Positions 52,545-60,419 of a DNA stretch of 64,000 nt are shown here, one piece after another (the stretch's first letter is position 1; each line of letters starts with the position of its first letter). The position numbers and the translations under genes are program-made. The notes under the pieces were generated by a model that was not told the DNA's origin, did not search any database, and saw nothing but the letters and a program-made list of their open reading frames with translations. This DNA is from Streptomyces venezuelae (GTDB lineage: Bacteria; Actinomycetota; Actinomycetes; Streptomycetales; Streptomycetaceae). Location of the stretch: the NCBI RefSeq assembly GCF_008642275.1, contig NZ_CP029189.1, forward strand, positions 1,906,001-1,970,000. The letters are read 5' to 3'.

Positions 52545-53186
52545 ATGGCAGCGATCAAAGAGCCCTGGGGGCTCAGTGTGCTCGGCGCGGGCAGCGTGTC
52601 CGCCGAACCCCGACTCGCCCACGTGGACCTGGCGGTCGATCTCCTCGCTCCGACACCGAAGGCGGCCTTCGCAGAGGCGGGTGTGGCGGTGGCCCGGCTG
52701 CGGGACGTCCTGCGCGAACACGGCATACCGGACTCCGACGTGTCCGGGTCACGACTGCAGCTCACCTCGCAGTACAACGGCTACGGCGCGGACAAGACCT
52801 TCCACGGCTACGGCTGCGTGGCCACGTACACCGTGCGGACGGAGGCGCTGGCCCAGCTGGAGCTCCTGATCGAGGACGCGGTCACGGCCGGCGCGAACCG
52901 CGTCGACGCCGTGCGGTTCGAGGTGGAGGACAAGCCCGCCATGCGGGACGAGGCCCGCCGCCGGGCGGTGGCGGCCGCCCGGCGCAAGGCCGAGGTGTAC
53001 GCGGAGGCGGCCGGGGTGCGGCTGGGTCCGGTGATCCACATCGAGGACGTGGACCCCGAGTCGATGGGCAGCTACAGCCACGGCCGCCGCAGGGGCGGGG
53101 ACCCGGAGGAGGACGGCGCCCTCACCCCGGGCTCGGTCCGCGTCGAGGCAGCGGTCCTCCTCGGCTTCGCCCTGCTCCCCGAGTAA
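52545..53186 (+). CDS. SIMPL-domain (DUF541) protein, second copy
   Basis: A 213-residue SIMPL protein. It begins GLSVLGAGSVSAEPRLAHVDLAVDLLAPT and has the domain's helix RDEARRRAVAAARRKAEVYAEAAGVRLG, followed by PVIHIEDVDPESMGSY. It has no signal peptide. It is only distantly similar to the SIMPL protein at 15587. ATG 52545 was chosen; a TTG 12 bases upstream is in frame. It is convergent with the fadA6-like gene. Confidence 0.82.
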   Translation: MAAIKEPWGLSVLGAGSVSAEPRLAHVDLAVDLLAPTPKAAFAEAGVAVARLRDVLREHGIPDSDVSGSRLQLTSQYNGYGADKTFHGYGCVATYTVRTEALAQLELLIEDAVTAGANRVDAVRFEVEDKPAMRDEARRRAVAAARRKAEVYAEAAGVRLGPVIHIEDVDPESMGSYSHGRRRGGDPEEDGALTPGSVRVEAAVLLGFALLPE

Positions 53187-53208
53187 CCGGCCGGGCCGGT
53201 CGGCCTGG

Positions 53209-54366
53209 CTACAGCCGCTCGATGATCGTCACGTTGGCCTGGCCGCCGCCCTCGCACATGGTCTGGAGGCCGTAGCGGCCGCCGGTGCGTTCCAGTTCGT
53301 GCAGGAGGGTGGTCATCAGCCTCACCCCGGTCGCGCCCAGCGGGTGGCCCAGTGCGATCGCGCCGCCGTTGACGTTGACCCGCCCGGGGTCGGCGCCGGT
53401 CTCCTTCAGCCAGGCCAGCACCACCGGGGCGAACGCCTCGTTGATCTCCACCAGGTCGATGTCGCCCAGCGTCATGCCGGTCTTCTTCAGCGCGTACGCC
53501 GTGGCCGGGATCGGCGCGGACAGCATCCGGATGGGGTCCTCGCCGCGTACCGAGAGGTGGTGGATGCGGGCGCGCGGCCGCAGGCCGTGTTCCCGTACCG
53601 CCCGCTCGGAGGCGATCAGCATCGCCGCCGCGCCGTCCGACACCTGGGAGGAGACGGCCGCCGTGATGGTGCCGCCCTCGACCACCGGCTTGAGGCCGGC
53701 CATCTTCTCCAGGGTCGTGTCCCGGCGCGGGCCCTCGTCCACGCCCACGTCCCCGTAGGCCACCGTCTCGCGCGCGAAGCGGCCCTCGTCGACGGCCCGG
53801 ATCGCGCGCCGGTGCGAGCGCAGGGCGAACTCCTCCATGTCCCGCCGGGTGATCCCCCACTTCTGGGCGATCAGCTGGGCGCCGTGGAACTGGTTCACCG
53901 GGGCGTCCCCGTACCGGGCCCGCCAGCCCGCCGAGCCCGCGTACGGGCCCTCCGTGAGGCCGAGGGGTTCGGCCGCCTGCCGGGAGGCGAAGGCGATCGG
54001 GATCATCGACATGTTCTGGGTGCCGCCCGCGACCACCAGGTCCTGGGTGCCGGACAGGACTCCCTGCGCCGCGAAGTGCACGGCCTGCTGCGAGGACCCG
54101 CACTGGCGGTCGACGGTGACCCCGGGCACCTCCTCGGGCAGCCCGGCCGCCAGCCAGGCCGTACGGGCGATGTCCCCGGCCTGCGGCCCCACCGTGTCGA
54201 GGCAGCCGAACACCACGTCCTCCACGGCGGCCGGGTCCACCCCGGACCGCTCGATCAGTGCCTTCAGGACGTGTGCCCCCAGGTCGGCGGGGTGGACGGC
54301 GGACAGGCCGCCGTTGCGCCGCCCCACCGGGGTGCGTACCGCATCGACTATGTAGGCCTCGGGCAT
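53209..54366 (-). CDS. fadA6: acetyl-CoA acetyltransferase, FadA6-like
   Basis: A 385-residue thiolase, the same length as Rv3556c. The nucleophile is Cys89 in VTVDRQCGSSQQAVHFAA; VNVNGGAIALGHPLGATGVR holds the catalytic His, and TMCEGGGQANVTIIERL the second Cys. It cleaves a beta-ketoacyl-CoA produced late in HIP breakdown. AGAGGAG precedes ATG 54366. The kstR2-like gene lies directly upstream in the same direction, as in mycobacteria. Confidence 0.92.
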   Translation of the reverse strand: MPEAYIVDAVRTPVGRRNGGLSAVHPADLGAHVLKALIERSGVDPAAVEDVVFGCLDTVGPQAGDIARTAWLAAGLPEEVPGVTVDRQCGSSQQAVHFAAQGVLSGTQDLVVAGGTQNMSMIPIAFASRQAAEPLGLTEGPYAGSAGWRARYGDAPVNQFHGAQLIAQKWGITRRDMEEFALRSHRRAIRAVDEGRFARETVAYGDVGVDEGPRRDTTLEKMAGLKPVVEGGTITAAVSSQVSDGAAAMLIASERAVREHGLRPRARIHHLSVRGEDPIRMLSAPIPATAYALKKTGMTLGDIDLVEINEAFAPVVLAWLKETGADPGRVNVNGGAIALGHPLGATGVRLMTTLLHELERTGGRYGLQTMCEGGGQANVTIIERL

Positions 54367-54392
54367 CGGGACTCCTCTGACGGTCGGGTCGG

Positions 54393-55022
54393 TCAGGTGG
54401 GGCGCAGTGCGATCCCGTCCAGCACCATCGACAGGTACTGGCGGGCGATCTCCTCGGGGCTGTGCTGGCCGCCCGGCCGGTACCAGGAGGCCGCCACCCA
54501 CACCGTGTCGCGCACGAAGCGGTAGGTGAGGCGGATGTCGAGGTCAGCGCGGAAGACCTTGGCCTCGACGCCCCGTTCCAGCGTCCCCAGCCACGCCTTC
54601 TCGAACTTCTGCTGCGAGTCGGAGAGGTAGTGGAAGCGGGGCTGTGCGGAGAGGGTGCGGGACTCCTTCTGGTAGATGGCGACGGCGGCGCGGTGCCGGT
54701 CGATCTCGCGGAAGGACTCGGTGACCAGGGCCTCGATGGTCTCCCTGGGGCCGAGACCGGCGGCGAGGACGGTGTCGTAGCCGTCCCACAGTTCCGTCAG
54801 GAAGGCCGAGAGGATCTCGTCGAGCATCGATTCCTTGGAATCGAAGTGGTAGTAGAGGCTGCCGGCGAGCATCCCGGCGGCATCGGCGATCTTGCGGACG
54901 GTGGTGGCGTTGTAGCCCTGCGCGGCGAAGACCTCGGCGGCGGTGTCGAGGAGTTCACGACGCCGTTCGGGGGAGGGGGTCACCTGCGGCTTCTTCTGGG
55001 ACGTCGGCTTGTTCGTTGGCAC
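54393..55022 (-). CDS. kstR2: TetR-family repressor, KstR2-like
   Basis: A 209-residue TetR protein. The HTH 'RRRELLDTAAEVFAAQGYNATTVRKIADAAGMLAGSLYYHFDSKESML' matches the KstR2 N-terminus closely, and the C-terminal domain (IYQKESRTLSAQPRFHYLSDSQQKFEKAWLGTLERG) is of the same subgroup. KstR2 of M. tuberculosis represses the HIP genes and is released by HIP-CoA. GTG 55022 lies between the fadA6 and ipdF genes, the same order as Rv3556c-Rv3557c-Rv3559c. It probably binds the palindromes at 45569 and 55893. Confidence 0.88.
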   Translation of the reverse strand: MPTNKPTSQKKPQVTPSPERRRELLDTAAEVFAAQGYNATTVRKIADAAGMLAGSLYYHFDSKESMLDEILSAFLTELWDGYDTVLAAGLGPRETIEALVTESFREIDRHRAAVAIYQKESRTLSAQPRFHYLSDSQQKFEKAWLGTLERGVEAKVFRADLDIRLTYRFVRDTVWVAASWYRPGGQHSPEEIARQYLSMVLDGIALRPT

Positions 55023-55048
55023 GCGTCCATTCTCGGCCAGGGCACCGG

Positions 55049-55831
55049 CTAGGCGTGCTGGCTGCTGACCGACACCGTCTCGCCGGTCATGTACGACGAG
55101 TAGGCGCTGGCCAGGAAGACGATGACGTTGGCGACCTCCCAGGGTTCGGCGTACCGGCCGAAGGCCTCGCGGGCGGTGAGTTCGGCGAGGAGTTCCTCGC
55201 TGGTGACCTTCACCAGGTGCGGGTGCATGGCCAGGCTCGGGGCGACCGCGTTGACGCGTACGCCGAACTCGGCGGCCTCCAGGGCCGCGCAGCGGGTCAG
55301 GGCCATCACCCCGGCCTTGGCCGCGGCGTAGTGGGCCTGGCCGGTCTGGGCGCGCCAGCCGATGACGGAGGCGTTGTTGACGATCACTCCGCCGCCGCCG
55401 GACGCCTTGAGCGCGCGCAGGGCGGCGCGGGTGCAGCGGAAGGTTCCGTTCAGGGTGACGTCGAGGACCCGGGACCACTGGGCGTCGGTCATGTCGACGA
55501 GGGCGGTGGTGCCGCCGAGGCCTGCGTTGTTGACGACGATGTCGAGGCGGCCGTGGACGTGCTCGGCGTGTGCGAAGAGGGCCTGGACCTGGTCCTCTTC
55601 GGTGACGTCGCAGGGCAGGGAGGTGACGCGGTCGGCCCCGAACTCGGCGGCGAGCGCCTCTTCGGTCTCCTTCAGGCGGCGGGCGTGGGCGTCGCCGATG
55701 ACGATGCGGGCGCCCTCCTCCAGGAGGCGGCGGGCGGTGGCCCCGCCGATCCCGGCCCCGGCGGCGGCGGTGACGACGGCGGTGCGGTCCTTCAGCAGTC
55801 CGTGTCCGGGGACGTAGTCGGGGGTGCTCAC
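55049..55831 (-). CDS. ipdF: SDR, IpdF-like hydroxyacyl-CoA dehydrogenase
   Basis: A 260-residue SDR. After a short tail it has RTAVVTAAAGAGIGGATARRLLEEGARIVIGD (a cofactor site with the unusual AAAGAGIG form), NNAGLGG and HYAAAKAGVMALTRCAALE with the catalytic Tyr, ending SYMTGETVSVSSQHA. This plan and end are those of IpdF (Rv3559c), which acts on 5-OH-HIP-CoA. AAGGAGG precedes GTG 55831. The start overlaps the stop of a 16-residue micro-ORF. It is divergent from the ipdE1-like gene with the second KstR2-type palindrome between. Confidence 0.88.
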   Translation of the reverse strand: MSTPDYVPGHGLLKDRTAVVTAAAGAGIGGATARRLLEEGARIVIGDAHARRLKETEEALAAEFGADRVTSLPCDVTEEDQVQALFAHAEHVHGRLDIVVNNAGLGGTTALVDMTDAQWSRVLDVTLNGTFRCTRAALRALKASGGGGVIVNNASVIGWRAQTGQAHYAAAKAGVMALTRCAALEAAEFGVRVNAVAPSLAMHPHLVKVTSEELLAELTAREAFGRYAEPWEVANVIVFLASAYSSYMTGETVSVSSQHA

Positions 55832-55878
55832 GCCCGTACCTCCTTGGGAAGGCCGAGGACCGGCTCGACGCTGCTCAT
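55828..55878 (-). CDS. 16-residue micro-ORF coupled to ipdF
   Basis: ATG 55878 opens MSSVEPVLGLPKEVRA, whose TGA overlaps the ipdF start as GTGA. The ipdF ribosome-binding site (AAGGAGG) lies inside the micro-ORF. This arrangement would couple ipdF translation to the micro-ORF. Whether it is translated is not known; no strong ribosome-binding site precedes its own ATG. Confidence 0.35.
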   Translation of the reverse strand: MSSVEPVLGLPKEVRA

Positions 55879-55892
55879 GGCCGTACGTTAAC

Positions 55893-55911
55893 CTACCAAA
55901 CACTTGTTAGG
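55893..55911. promoter_or_regulatory. KstR2-type operator, copy 2
   Basis: CTACCAAACACTTGTTAGG, core AACA-CT-TGTT, between the divergent ipdF and ipdE1-like genes. Its reverse complement matches the copy at 45569 in 17 of 19 bases. Confidence 0.8.
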
Positions 55912-55957
55912 GAAGCTTCGCCCGTGGAGGATGGACGCCGAAGGAGGCGAACGCCTG

Positions 55958-57103
55958 ATGGAACTCGCGCACACGGCGGACGTGGAGGCCTTCCGGGCCG
56001 AGGCCCGGACCTGGCTCCGCGCCCATGTCCCGGCCCGTCCCCTGCCCTCCCTGGAGACGGCCGAGGGCTTCGCGGCGCACCGGGAATGGGAGGCACTGCT
56101 GCACGCGGACCGCTGGTCGGTGGTCTCCTGGCCCGAGGAGTACGGCGGCCGGGGCGTGGACATCGTCAAGTGGCTGGTGTTCGAGGAGGAGTACTGGGCC
56201 GCGGGCGCGCCCGGCCGGGTCGCGCAGAACGGCATCAGCCTCCTCGCTCCCACCCTCTTCGACCACGCGAGCGCGCAGCAGCGCGCGCGGGTGCTGCCGT
56301 CGATGGCTAGCGGCGAGGCGATCTGGGCGCAGGCCTGGTCGGAACCCGAGTCGGGGTCCGACCTGGCCTCGCTCACGTCGCGGGCGGTCCGCACGGCGGG
56401 CGGCTGGCTGCTGACCGGGCAGAAGACCTGGTCCTCCCGGGCGGCCTTCGCGGACCGCGCCTTCGGGATCTTCCGCACGGATCCGGACGCCCCCAAACCC
56501 CACCAGGGGCTGACGTACCTGATGTTCGACCTGCGGGCGCCGGGGGTGACGGTGCGGCCCATCGGCCGGCTCGACGGCAAGCCGGCCTTCGCGGAGCTGT
56601 TCCTTGACCAGGTGTTCGTCCCGGACGAGGACGTGATCGGGGAGCCGGGGCAGGGCTGGCGGATCGCCATGTCGACGACCGGCAACGAGCGCGGGCTGAC
56701 CCTGCGCTCCCCCGGCCGTTTCCTGGCGGCGGCGGACCGGCTGGTCGGGCTGTGGCGTGCGCAGGGGGATCCGTCGGACACGGCGCTGCGGGACCGGGTG
56801 GCGGACGCGGTGGTCGGGGCCCGCGCGTACGAGCTGTACACCTGGGCGAACGCCTCGCGCTTCGCGGCGGGCGCTGCGATCGGCGCCGAGTCCAGCCTGA
56901 ACAAGGTGTTCTGGTCGCAGTACGACATCGCCCTGCACGAGACGGCGCTGGACCTGCTGGGCCCGGACGCGGAGCTCGCGGAGGGCGAGTGGGCCGAGCC
57001 GTGGGTGTTCTCCCTGGCCGGGCCGATCTACGCGGGTACGAACGAGATCCAGCGCGACATCATCGCCGAGCGGCTGCTCGGCCTCCCGAAGGGCCGCCGC
57101 TGA
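55958..57103 (+). CDS. ipdE1: acyl-CoA dehydrogenase, IpdE1/FadE30-like
   Basis: A 381-residue acyl-CoA dehydrogenase, close to FadE30 (385). It contains WSVVSWPEEYGGRGVDIVKWLVFEEEYW, then AQAWSEPESGSDLASL and WLLTGQKTWSSRA of the FAD/acyl domain, VIGEPGQGWRIAMSTTGNERG, and the end PIYAGTNEIQRDIIAERLLGLPKGRR. AAGGAGG ten bases before ATG 55958 decides the start over ATG 55931. It is immediately followed (TGATG overlap) by a shorter dehydrogenase, suggesting an alpha2beta2 enzyme as described for mycobacterial IpdE1-IpdE2. Confidence 0.9.
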   Translation: MELAHTADVEAFRAEARTWLRAHVPARPLPSLETAEGFAAHREWEALLHADRWSVVSWPEEYGGRGVDIVKWLVFEEEYWAAGAPGRVAQNGISLLAPTLFDHASAQQRARVLPSMASGEAIWAQAWSEPESGSDLASLTSRAVRTAGGWLLTGQKTWSSRAAFADRAFGIFRTDPDAPKPHQGLTYLMFDLRAPGVTVRPIGRLDGKPAFAELFLDQVFVPDEDVIGEPGQGWRIAMSTTGNERGLTLRSPGRFLAAADRLVGLWRAQGDPSDTALRDRVADAVVGARAYELYTWANASRFAAGAAIGAESSLNKVFWSQYDIALHETALDLLGPDAELAEGEWAEPWVFSLAGPIYAGTNEIQRDIIAERLLGLPKGRR

Positions 57104-58095
57104 TGCGTTTCCTGCCGACCGACGAGCAGTCGGACTTCGCCCGGACGCTGCGCTCCCTGCTGGGTTCGGCGGAGGTCCCCGCGGCGGTACGGGCCTGGGC
57201 GGACGGCGATGCCGGGCCGGCGCGGGCGGTGTGGTCCCGGCTCGCGGGGACGGGTCTGTTCGCGCTGGCCGTCCCCGAGGACTACGAGGGGGCGGGCCTG
57301 CTCCCGCTGGAACTGTCGCTCGGCTTCGTGGAGCTGGGCCGGGCCGGGGTACCGGGGCCGGTGGTGGAGAGCGCCGCGGTGTCGGTGCTGCTGACGGAGC
57401 TGGCGGACGAGGCGCTCGCCAAGCGGTTCCTGCCGGGGCTGGCGCAGGGCGGGGCCCCGGCCACGCTGACCCTGCCGGGCGGGAGCCCGTACGCCCTGGA
57501 CGCGGACGCGGCGCACTGCTTCACGGTGTCGGCGGCGGGCGAACTGCGGCTGGCGGCCGGCCACGGCGCGCGGCTCGGGTCGACGGACCCCGCACGCCGG
57601 CTCTCCCTCCCGCCGGCCGGCGGGGGTGAGCTGCTGGCGGCGGGCCCGGCGGTGATCCGGGCGGCCGGGGTGGCCGGACGCTGGGCCCGGCTGCTGACGG
57701 CGGCCCAGTGCCTGGGCGTCGGCGAGGCACTGCTGGCCAGGACGGTGGAGTACGTGAAGCAGCGCACGCAGTTCGGGACGCCGATCGGGAGCTTCCAGGC
57801 GGTCAAGCACCGGCTGGCGGACACCCTGCTCGACCTGGAGTTCGCGCGCCCGCTGGTGTGGGCGGCGGCGCTGTCCCCGGGCCCGGGCGAGGTGGCGGCG
57901 GCGAAACTGGCGGCCGGCGAGGCGTCGTACCGGGCGGCGATGACGGCGCTCCAGCTCCACGGTGCGGTGGGCTACACCGAGGAGCTGGACCTGTCGCTGT
58001 GGCTGCGCAAGGCCCGCCCCCTGCGGGACGCCTGGGGATCTCCGTCGGCCTGCCGGGCCGAGGTGCTGCGGTCCCTCACACCAGCGCGACGCTGA
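57103..58095 (+). CDS. ipdE2: acyl-CoA dehydrogenase partner subunit, IpdE2-like
   Basis: A 330-residue short acyl-CoA dehydrogenase. It has the N-terminal helical domain (DFARTLRSLLG), FALAVPEDYEGAGLLPLELSLGFVELG, a shortened beta domain and the C-terminal FAD-binding helix set QCLGVGEALLARTVEYVKQRTQFGTPIGSFQAVKHRLADTL, then LQLHGAVGYTEELDLSLWLRKA. The 'RTQFGTPIGSFQAVKH' segment is fully conserved while the middle domain is reduced, as in subunits of heteromeric steroid dehydrogenases. The ATG overlaps the preceding stop. The assignment to IpdE2 rather than another FadE is by position. Confidence 0.82.
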   Translation: MRFLPTDEQSDFARTLRSLLGSAEVPAAVRAWADGDAGPARAVWSRLAGTGLFALAVPEDYEGAGLLPLELSLGFVELGRAGVPGPVVESAAVSVLLTELADEALAKRFLPGLAQGGAPATLTLPGGSPYALDADAAHCFTVSAAGELRLAAGHGARLGSTDPARRLSLPPAGGGELLAAGPAVIRAAGVAGRWARLLTAAQCLGVGEALLARTVEYVKQRTQFGTPIGSFQAVKHRLADTLLDLEFARPLVWAAALSPGPGEVAAAKLAAGEASYRAAMTALQLHGAVGYTEELDLSLWLRKARPLRDAWGSPSACRAEVLRSLTPARR

Positions 58096-58801
58096 GGTTC
58101 ACGACGTACTGCTCCTCGACGGTGCCCTCCGGGAAGAGCGGGGTGAGCAGTTCCCGCTCCTCCTCGAAGTACGCGCGGGTGCGGGCCTCGTCCAGGACCA
58201 GGAAGGCGGAGTGGCTGGCGAGGTTGGCGAGGTGGTCGTCCAGCGTGATGCGCCGGGTCCACGTCACCGACCGGCTGGTGAACCCGCCGAGCCCTTCGGG
58301 CAGCGTGCGGTGGGTCTCCCCCTCGACCCCGAAGAAGGCCCGGAGCCGCTCCTCCTGTCCGGCGATCCACGGCACGGTGGCGTCCGTGTCGTTCCACCAG
58401 AGCGCGAGCGCGCCGCCGGGGCGCAGCACCCGCCGGGCCTCGGGCACGGAGCGGGCCGGGTCGGTCCAGTGCCAGGCCTGGGCGTAGGTGAGGAGGTCGA
58501 CGGAGCCGGTGGCCAGCGGCAGCCGGTCGCCGTCGCCGCGCACGATCGGGATGCCGGGGTAGGTACGGCGGAACTCGGCGGCCATGCCGTCCCCGGGCTC
58601 CACGGCGACGACCTCGGCCCCGCGCCCGTGCAGGAGCGCGGTGGCGATCCCGGTGCCGGCCCCTACGTCGGCCACCCGGGCCCCGGCGAGCGGCCGCCCG
58701 GTGAGGGACTCGACGGCGTCGAAGAGGGCCGGCGGGTAGCTGGGGCGGTGGGCCGCGTACAAGGCGGCTGCTGCGTCGAAGGAACGGGCTCGGGTCGTCA
58801 T
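58076..58801 (-). CDS. SAM-dependent methyltransferase
   Basis: A 241-residue class I methyltransferase. ARVADVGAGTGIATALLHGRGAEVVAVEPGDGMA is motif I with its acidic residue, DGDRLPLATGSVDLLTYAQAWHW follows, and LRPGGALALWWND is the post-motif strand. The group (methyltransferase type 11) is broad; no substrate can be named. Its 3' end overlaps the convergent dehydrogenase gene by 20 bases. ATG 58801 is preferred; ATG 58822 is the alternative. Confidence 0.88.
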   Translation of the reverse strand: MTTRARSFDAAAALYAAHRPSYPPALFDAVESLTGRPLAGARVADVGAGTGIATALLHGRGAEVVAVEPGDGMAAEFRRTYPGIPIVRGDGDRLPLATGSVDLLTYAQAWHWTDPARSVPEARRVLRPGGALALWWNDTDATVPWIAGQEERLRAFFGVEGETHRTLPEGLGGFTSRSVTWTRRITLDDHLANLASHSAFLVLDEARTRAYFEEERELLTPLFPEGTVEEQYVVNLSVALV

Positions 58802-58936
58802 GCACCCATTGTTTTCGATCATTCAACCAGCGGCAATATCAGGGCACTTGCCCCCGCGGTCGGCGAGTGGTGCGGTCGCGGGGAGCATCGGCGGCACGGC
58901 CGTCGAGGGCTGCGCCCGCAGGATCGGGCAGAGTCC

Positions 58937-59488
58937 TCAGGCCCGCGGGCGGCGCAGGGAGATCCGGCCGACGAGCACGGTCTGGAACAGGATCAGGGCC
59001 CCGGTGCCGACCGCCGGCCAGCGCGGCCGTTCGGGGCGCCCGCCGACGGACCAGGCCGGCCCGTCGGGGTCCACGGTCACCTTCAGCCGGGCGCCGACCG
59101 GGAGGTCCATGTCCACCGGGCCGGGCAGGTCCCGGCCCGCCTCGCTGCGCAGCCGCAGCGACGGGGCCGGGGTCGAGTCGTCTTCCACCATGGTCCGCTC
59201 GATCACGATCGCCTGCTCCTCCCGGCCGCGCTCGTGGAGGGTGTGCCGGTCCCAGGTGTTCCCGCCGGCCACGGCGATGCCGACCGCGAGGAGCGCGACG
59301 AGGGTACGGGCGACGAACTCCGCGTCGGTGCCGTGCGGGACGGCCGCGCCGAGGACGAAGACCGCCAGCAGGACGGGGATCCAGGCACCCTCGGGGCCCC
59401 GGAGCAGCCAGATCGCACCGAACTCCCCCGCCAGGAGGAGGCAGTTGCGCAAGGCGGCACCCGGCAGCCTCCGTGTCAGTTCAGCCAT
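58937..59488 (-). CDS. membrane protein of unknown function
   Basis: A 183-residue protein with hydrophobic segments near 11-25, 30-47 and 52-72 and a fourth at the C-terminus (GTGALILFQTVLVGRISL). Between them is an outside or cytoplasmic domain of about 80 residues with a short beta-rich run (LPVGARLKVTVDPDGPAWSVGG). It resembles the DUF3592-like membrane proteins of Streptomyces in layout only. ATG 59488 was chosen; GTG 59494 is in frame. Confidence 0.7.
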   Translation of the reverse strand: MAELTRRLPGAALRNCLLLAGEFGAIWLLRGPEGAWIPVLLAVFVLGAAVPHGTDAEFVARTLVALLAVGIAVAGGNTWDRHTLHERGREEQAIVIERTMVEDDSTPAPSLRLRSEAGRDLPGPVDMDLPVGARLKVTVDPDGPAWSVGGRPERPRWPAVGTGALILFQTVLVGRISLRRPRA

Positions 59489-59495
59489 GGACACA

Positions 59496-60419
59496 TCATG
59501 CCTGCGCCCCTCCCGTCTCCGCCGTGCGGATCCCGGCCACCCAGGCCCCGGCCGCCCGGAGCGCGGCGGCGCCCGCCGGCAGCGGCAGGCCCAGGAAGCC
59601 GTGGAAGACCCCCGGGTGGAGCTGGAGCGTGCAGTCGACACCGGCCTGCGCCAGCCGGCGGGCGTACGCGAGGCCCTCGTCGCGCAGCACGTCGCAGTCC
59701 GCGAGGACGATGAGGGCGGGCGGCAGGCCCGACAGGCCGGGGGCGCGCAGCGGCGAGACGTGCGGGTGCTCCGGGTCGCCGCCGTACTGGTCCCAGTACC
59801 AGGCCATGTGGGCGGCGGTGTGGAAGTAGCCCTCCGCGTACGTCTCCACGGAGGCGGAGTCCATCCAGGCGTCCAGCGGCGGATAGAACAGCACCTGTCC
59901 CGCCGCGAGCCCGGGCGCGCGCAACGCCGTCACGGCGGCGAGGTTGCCGCCGCTGGAGTCGCCCGCCAGCACCACCCGGCCGGGATCGCAGCCCAGCGCC
60001 CGGGCCCGGTCCCGGGCCCAGAGCAGGACCGTCAGCGCGTCGTCCGGCGCCGCCGGCCAGGGGTGCTCGGGGGCCAGCCGGTAGTCCGCCGAGACGACCA
60101 CCGCCCCCGCGGCCACGGCCAGGGAGCGGCAGGTCGCGTCGTGGGAGTCCAGGCCGCACATCACCCAGCCGCCACCGTGCAGGAAGACGACCAGGGGCCG
60201 GTCGGCCGGGCACGGCGCGGGATCGTAGATCCGGACCGGGACCCCGCCCGCGGCCGTGTCGGACACCGAGGCCATCGCCGGGCCGGTGCGTCCGGCTCCG
60301 GAGGCCGCGGCCGCCCGGAGGGCGTGGAGGTCGCCCGGTCCCGGGAAGCCGGCGGTCATCGCGTCGCACAGCGCTCTTGCCCCGGGCGAGAGCGGGTCGG
60401 GGGCGTGGAGGCCGCTCAT
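59496..60419 (-). CDS. alpha/beta hydrolase, hormone-sensitive-lipase type
   Basis: A 307-residue esterase. The HSL-family oxyanion motif HGGGWVMCG, the nucleophile GDSSGGNLA, the acid in ADCDVLRDEG and the His in HPGVFHGFLG complete the set. HSL-type enzymes hydrolyse short acyl esters, including steroid and xenobiotic esters. The ATG overlaps the stop of the SDR gene upstream (ATGA), so it belongs to the operon LLM oxidoreductase - SDR - esterase. Confidence 0.9.
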   Translation of the reverse strand: MSGLHAPDPLSPGARALCDAMTAGFPGPGDLHALRAAAASGAGRTGPAMASVSDTAAGGVPVRIYDPAPCPADRPLVVFLHGGGWVMCGLDSHDATCRSLAVAAGAVVVSADYRLAPEHPWPAAPDDALTVLLWARDRARALGCDPGRVVLAGDSSGGNLAAVTALRAPGLAAGQVLFYPPLDAWMDSASVETYAEGYFHTAAHMAWYWDQYGGDPEHPHVSPLRAPGLSGLPPALIVLADCDVLRDEGLAYARRLAQAGVDCTLQLHPGVFHGFLGLPLPAGAAALRAAGAWVAGIRTAETGGAQA

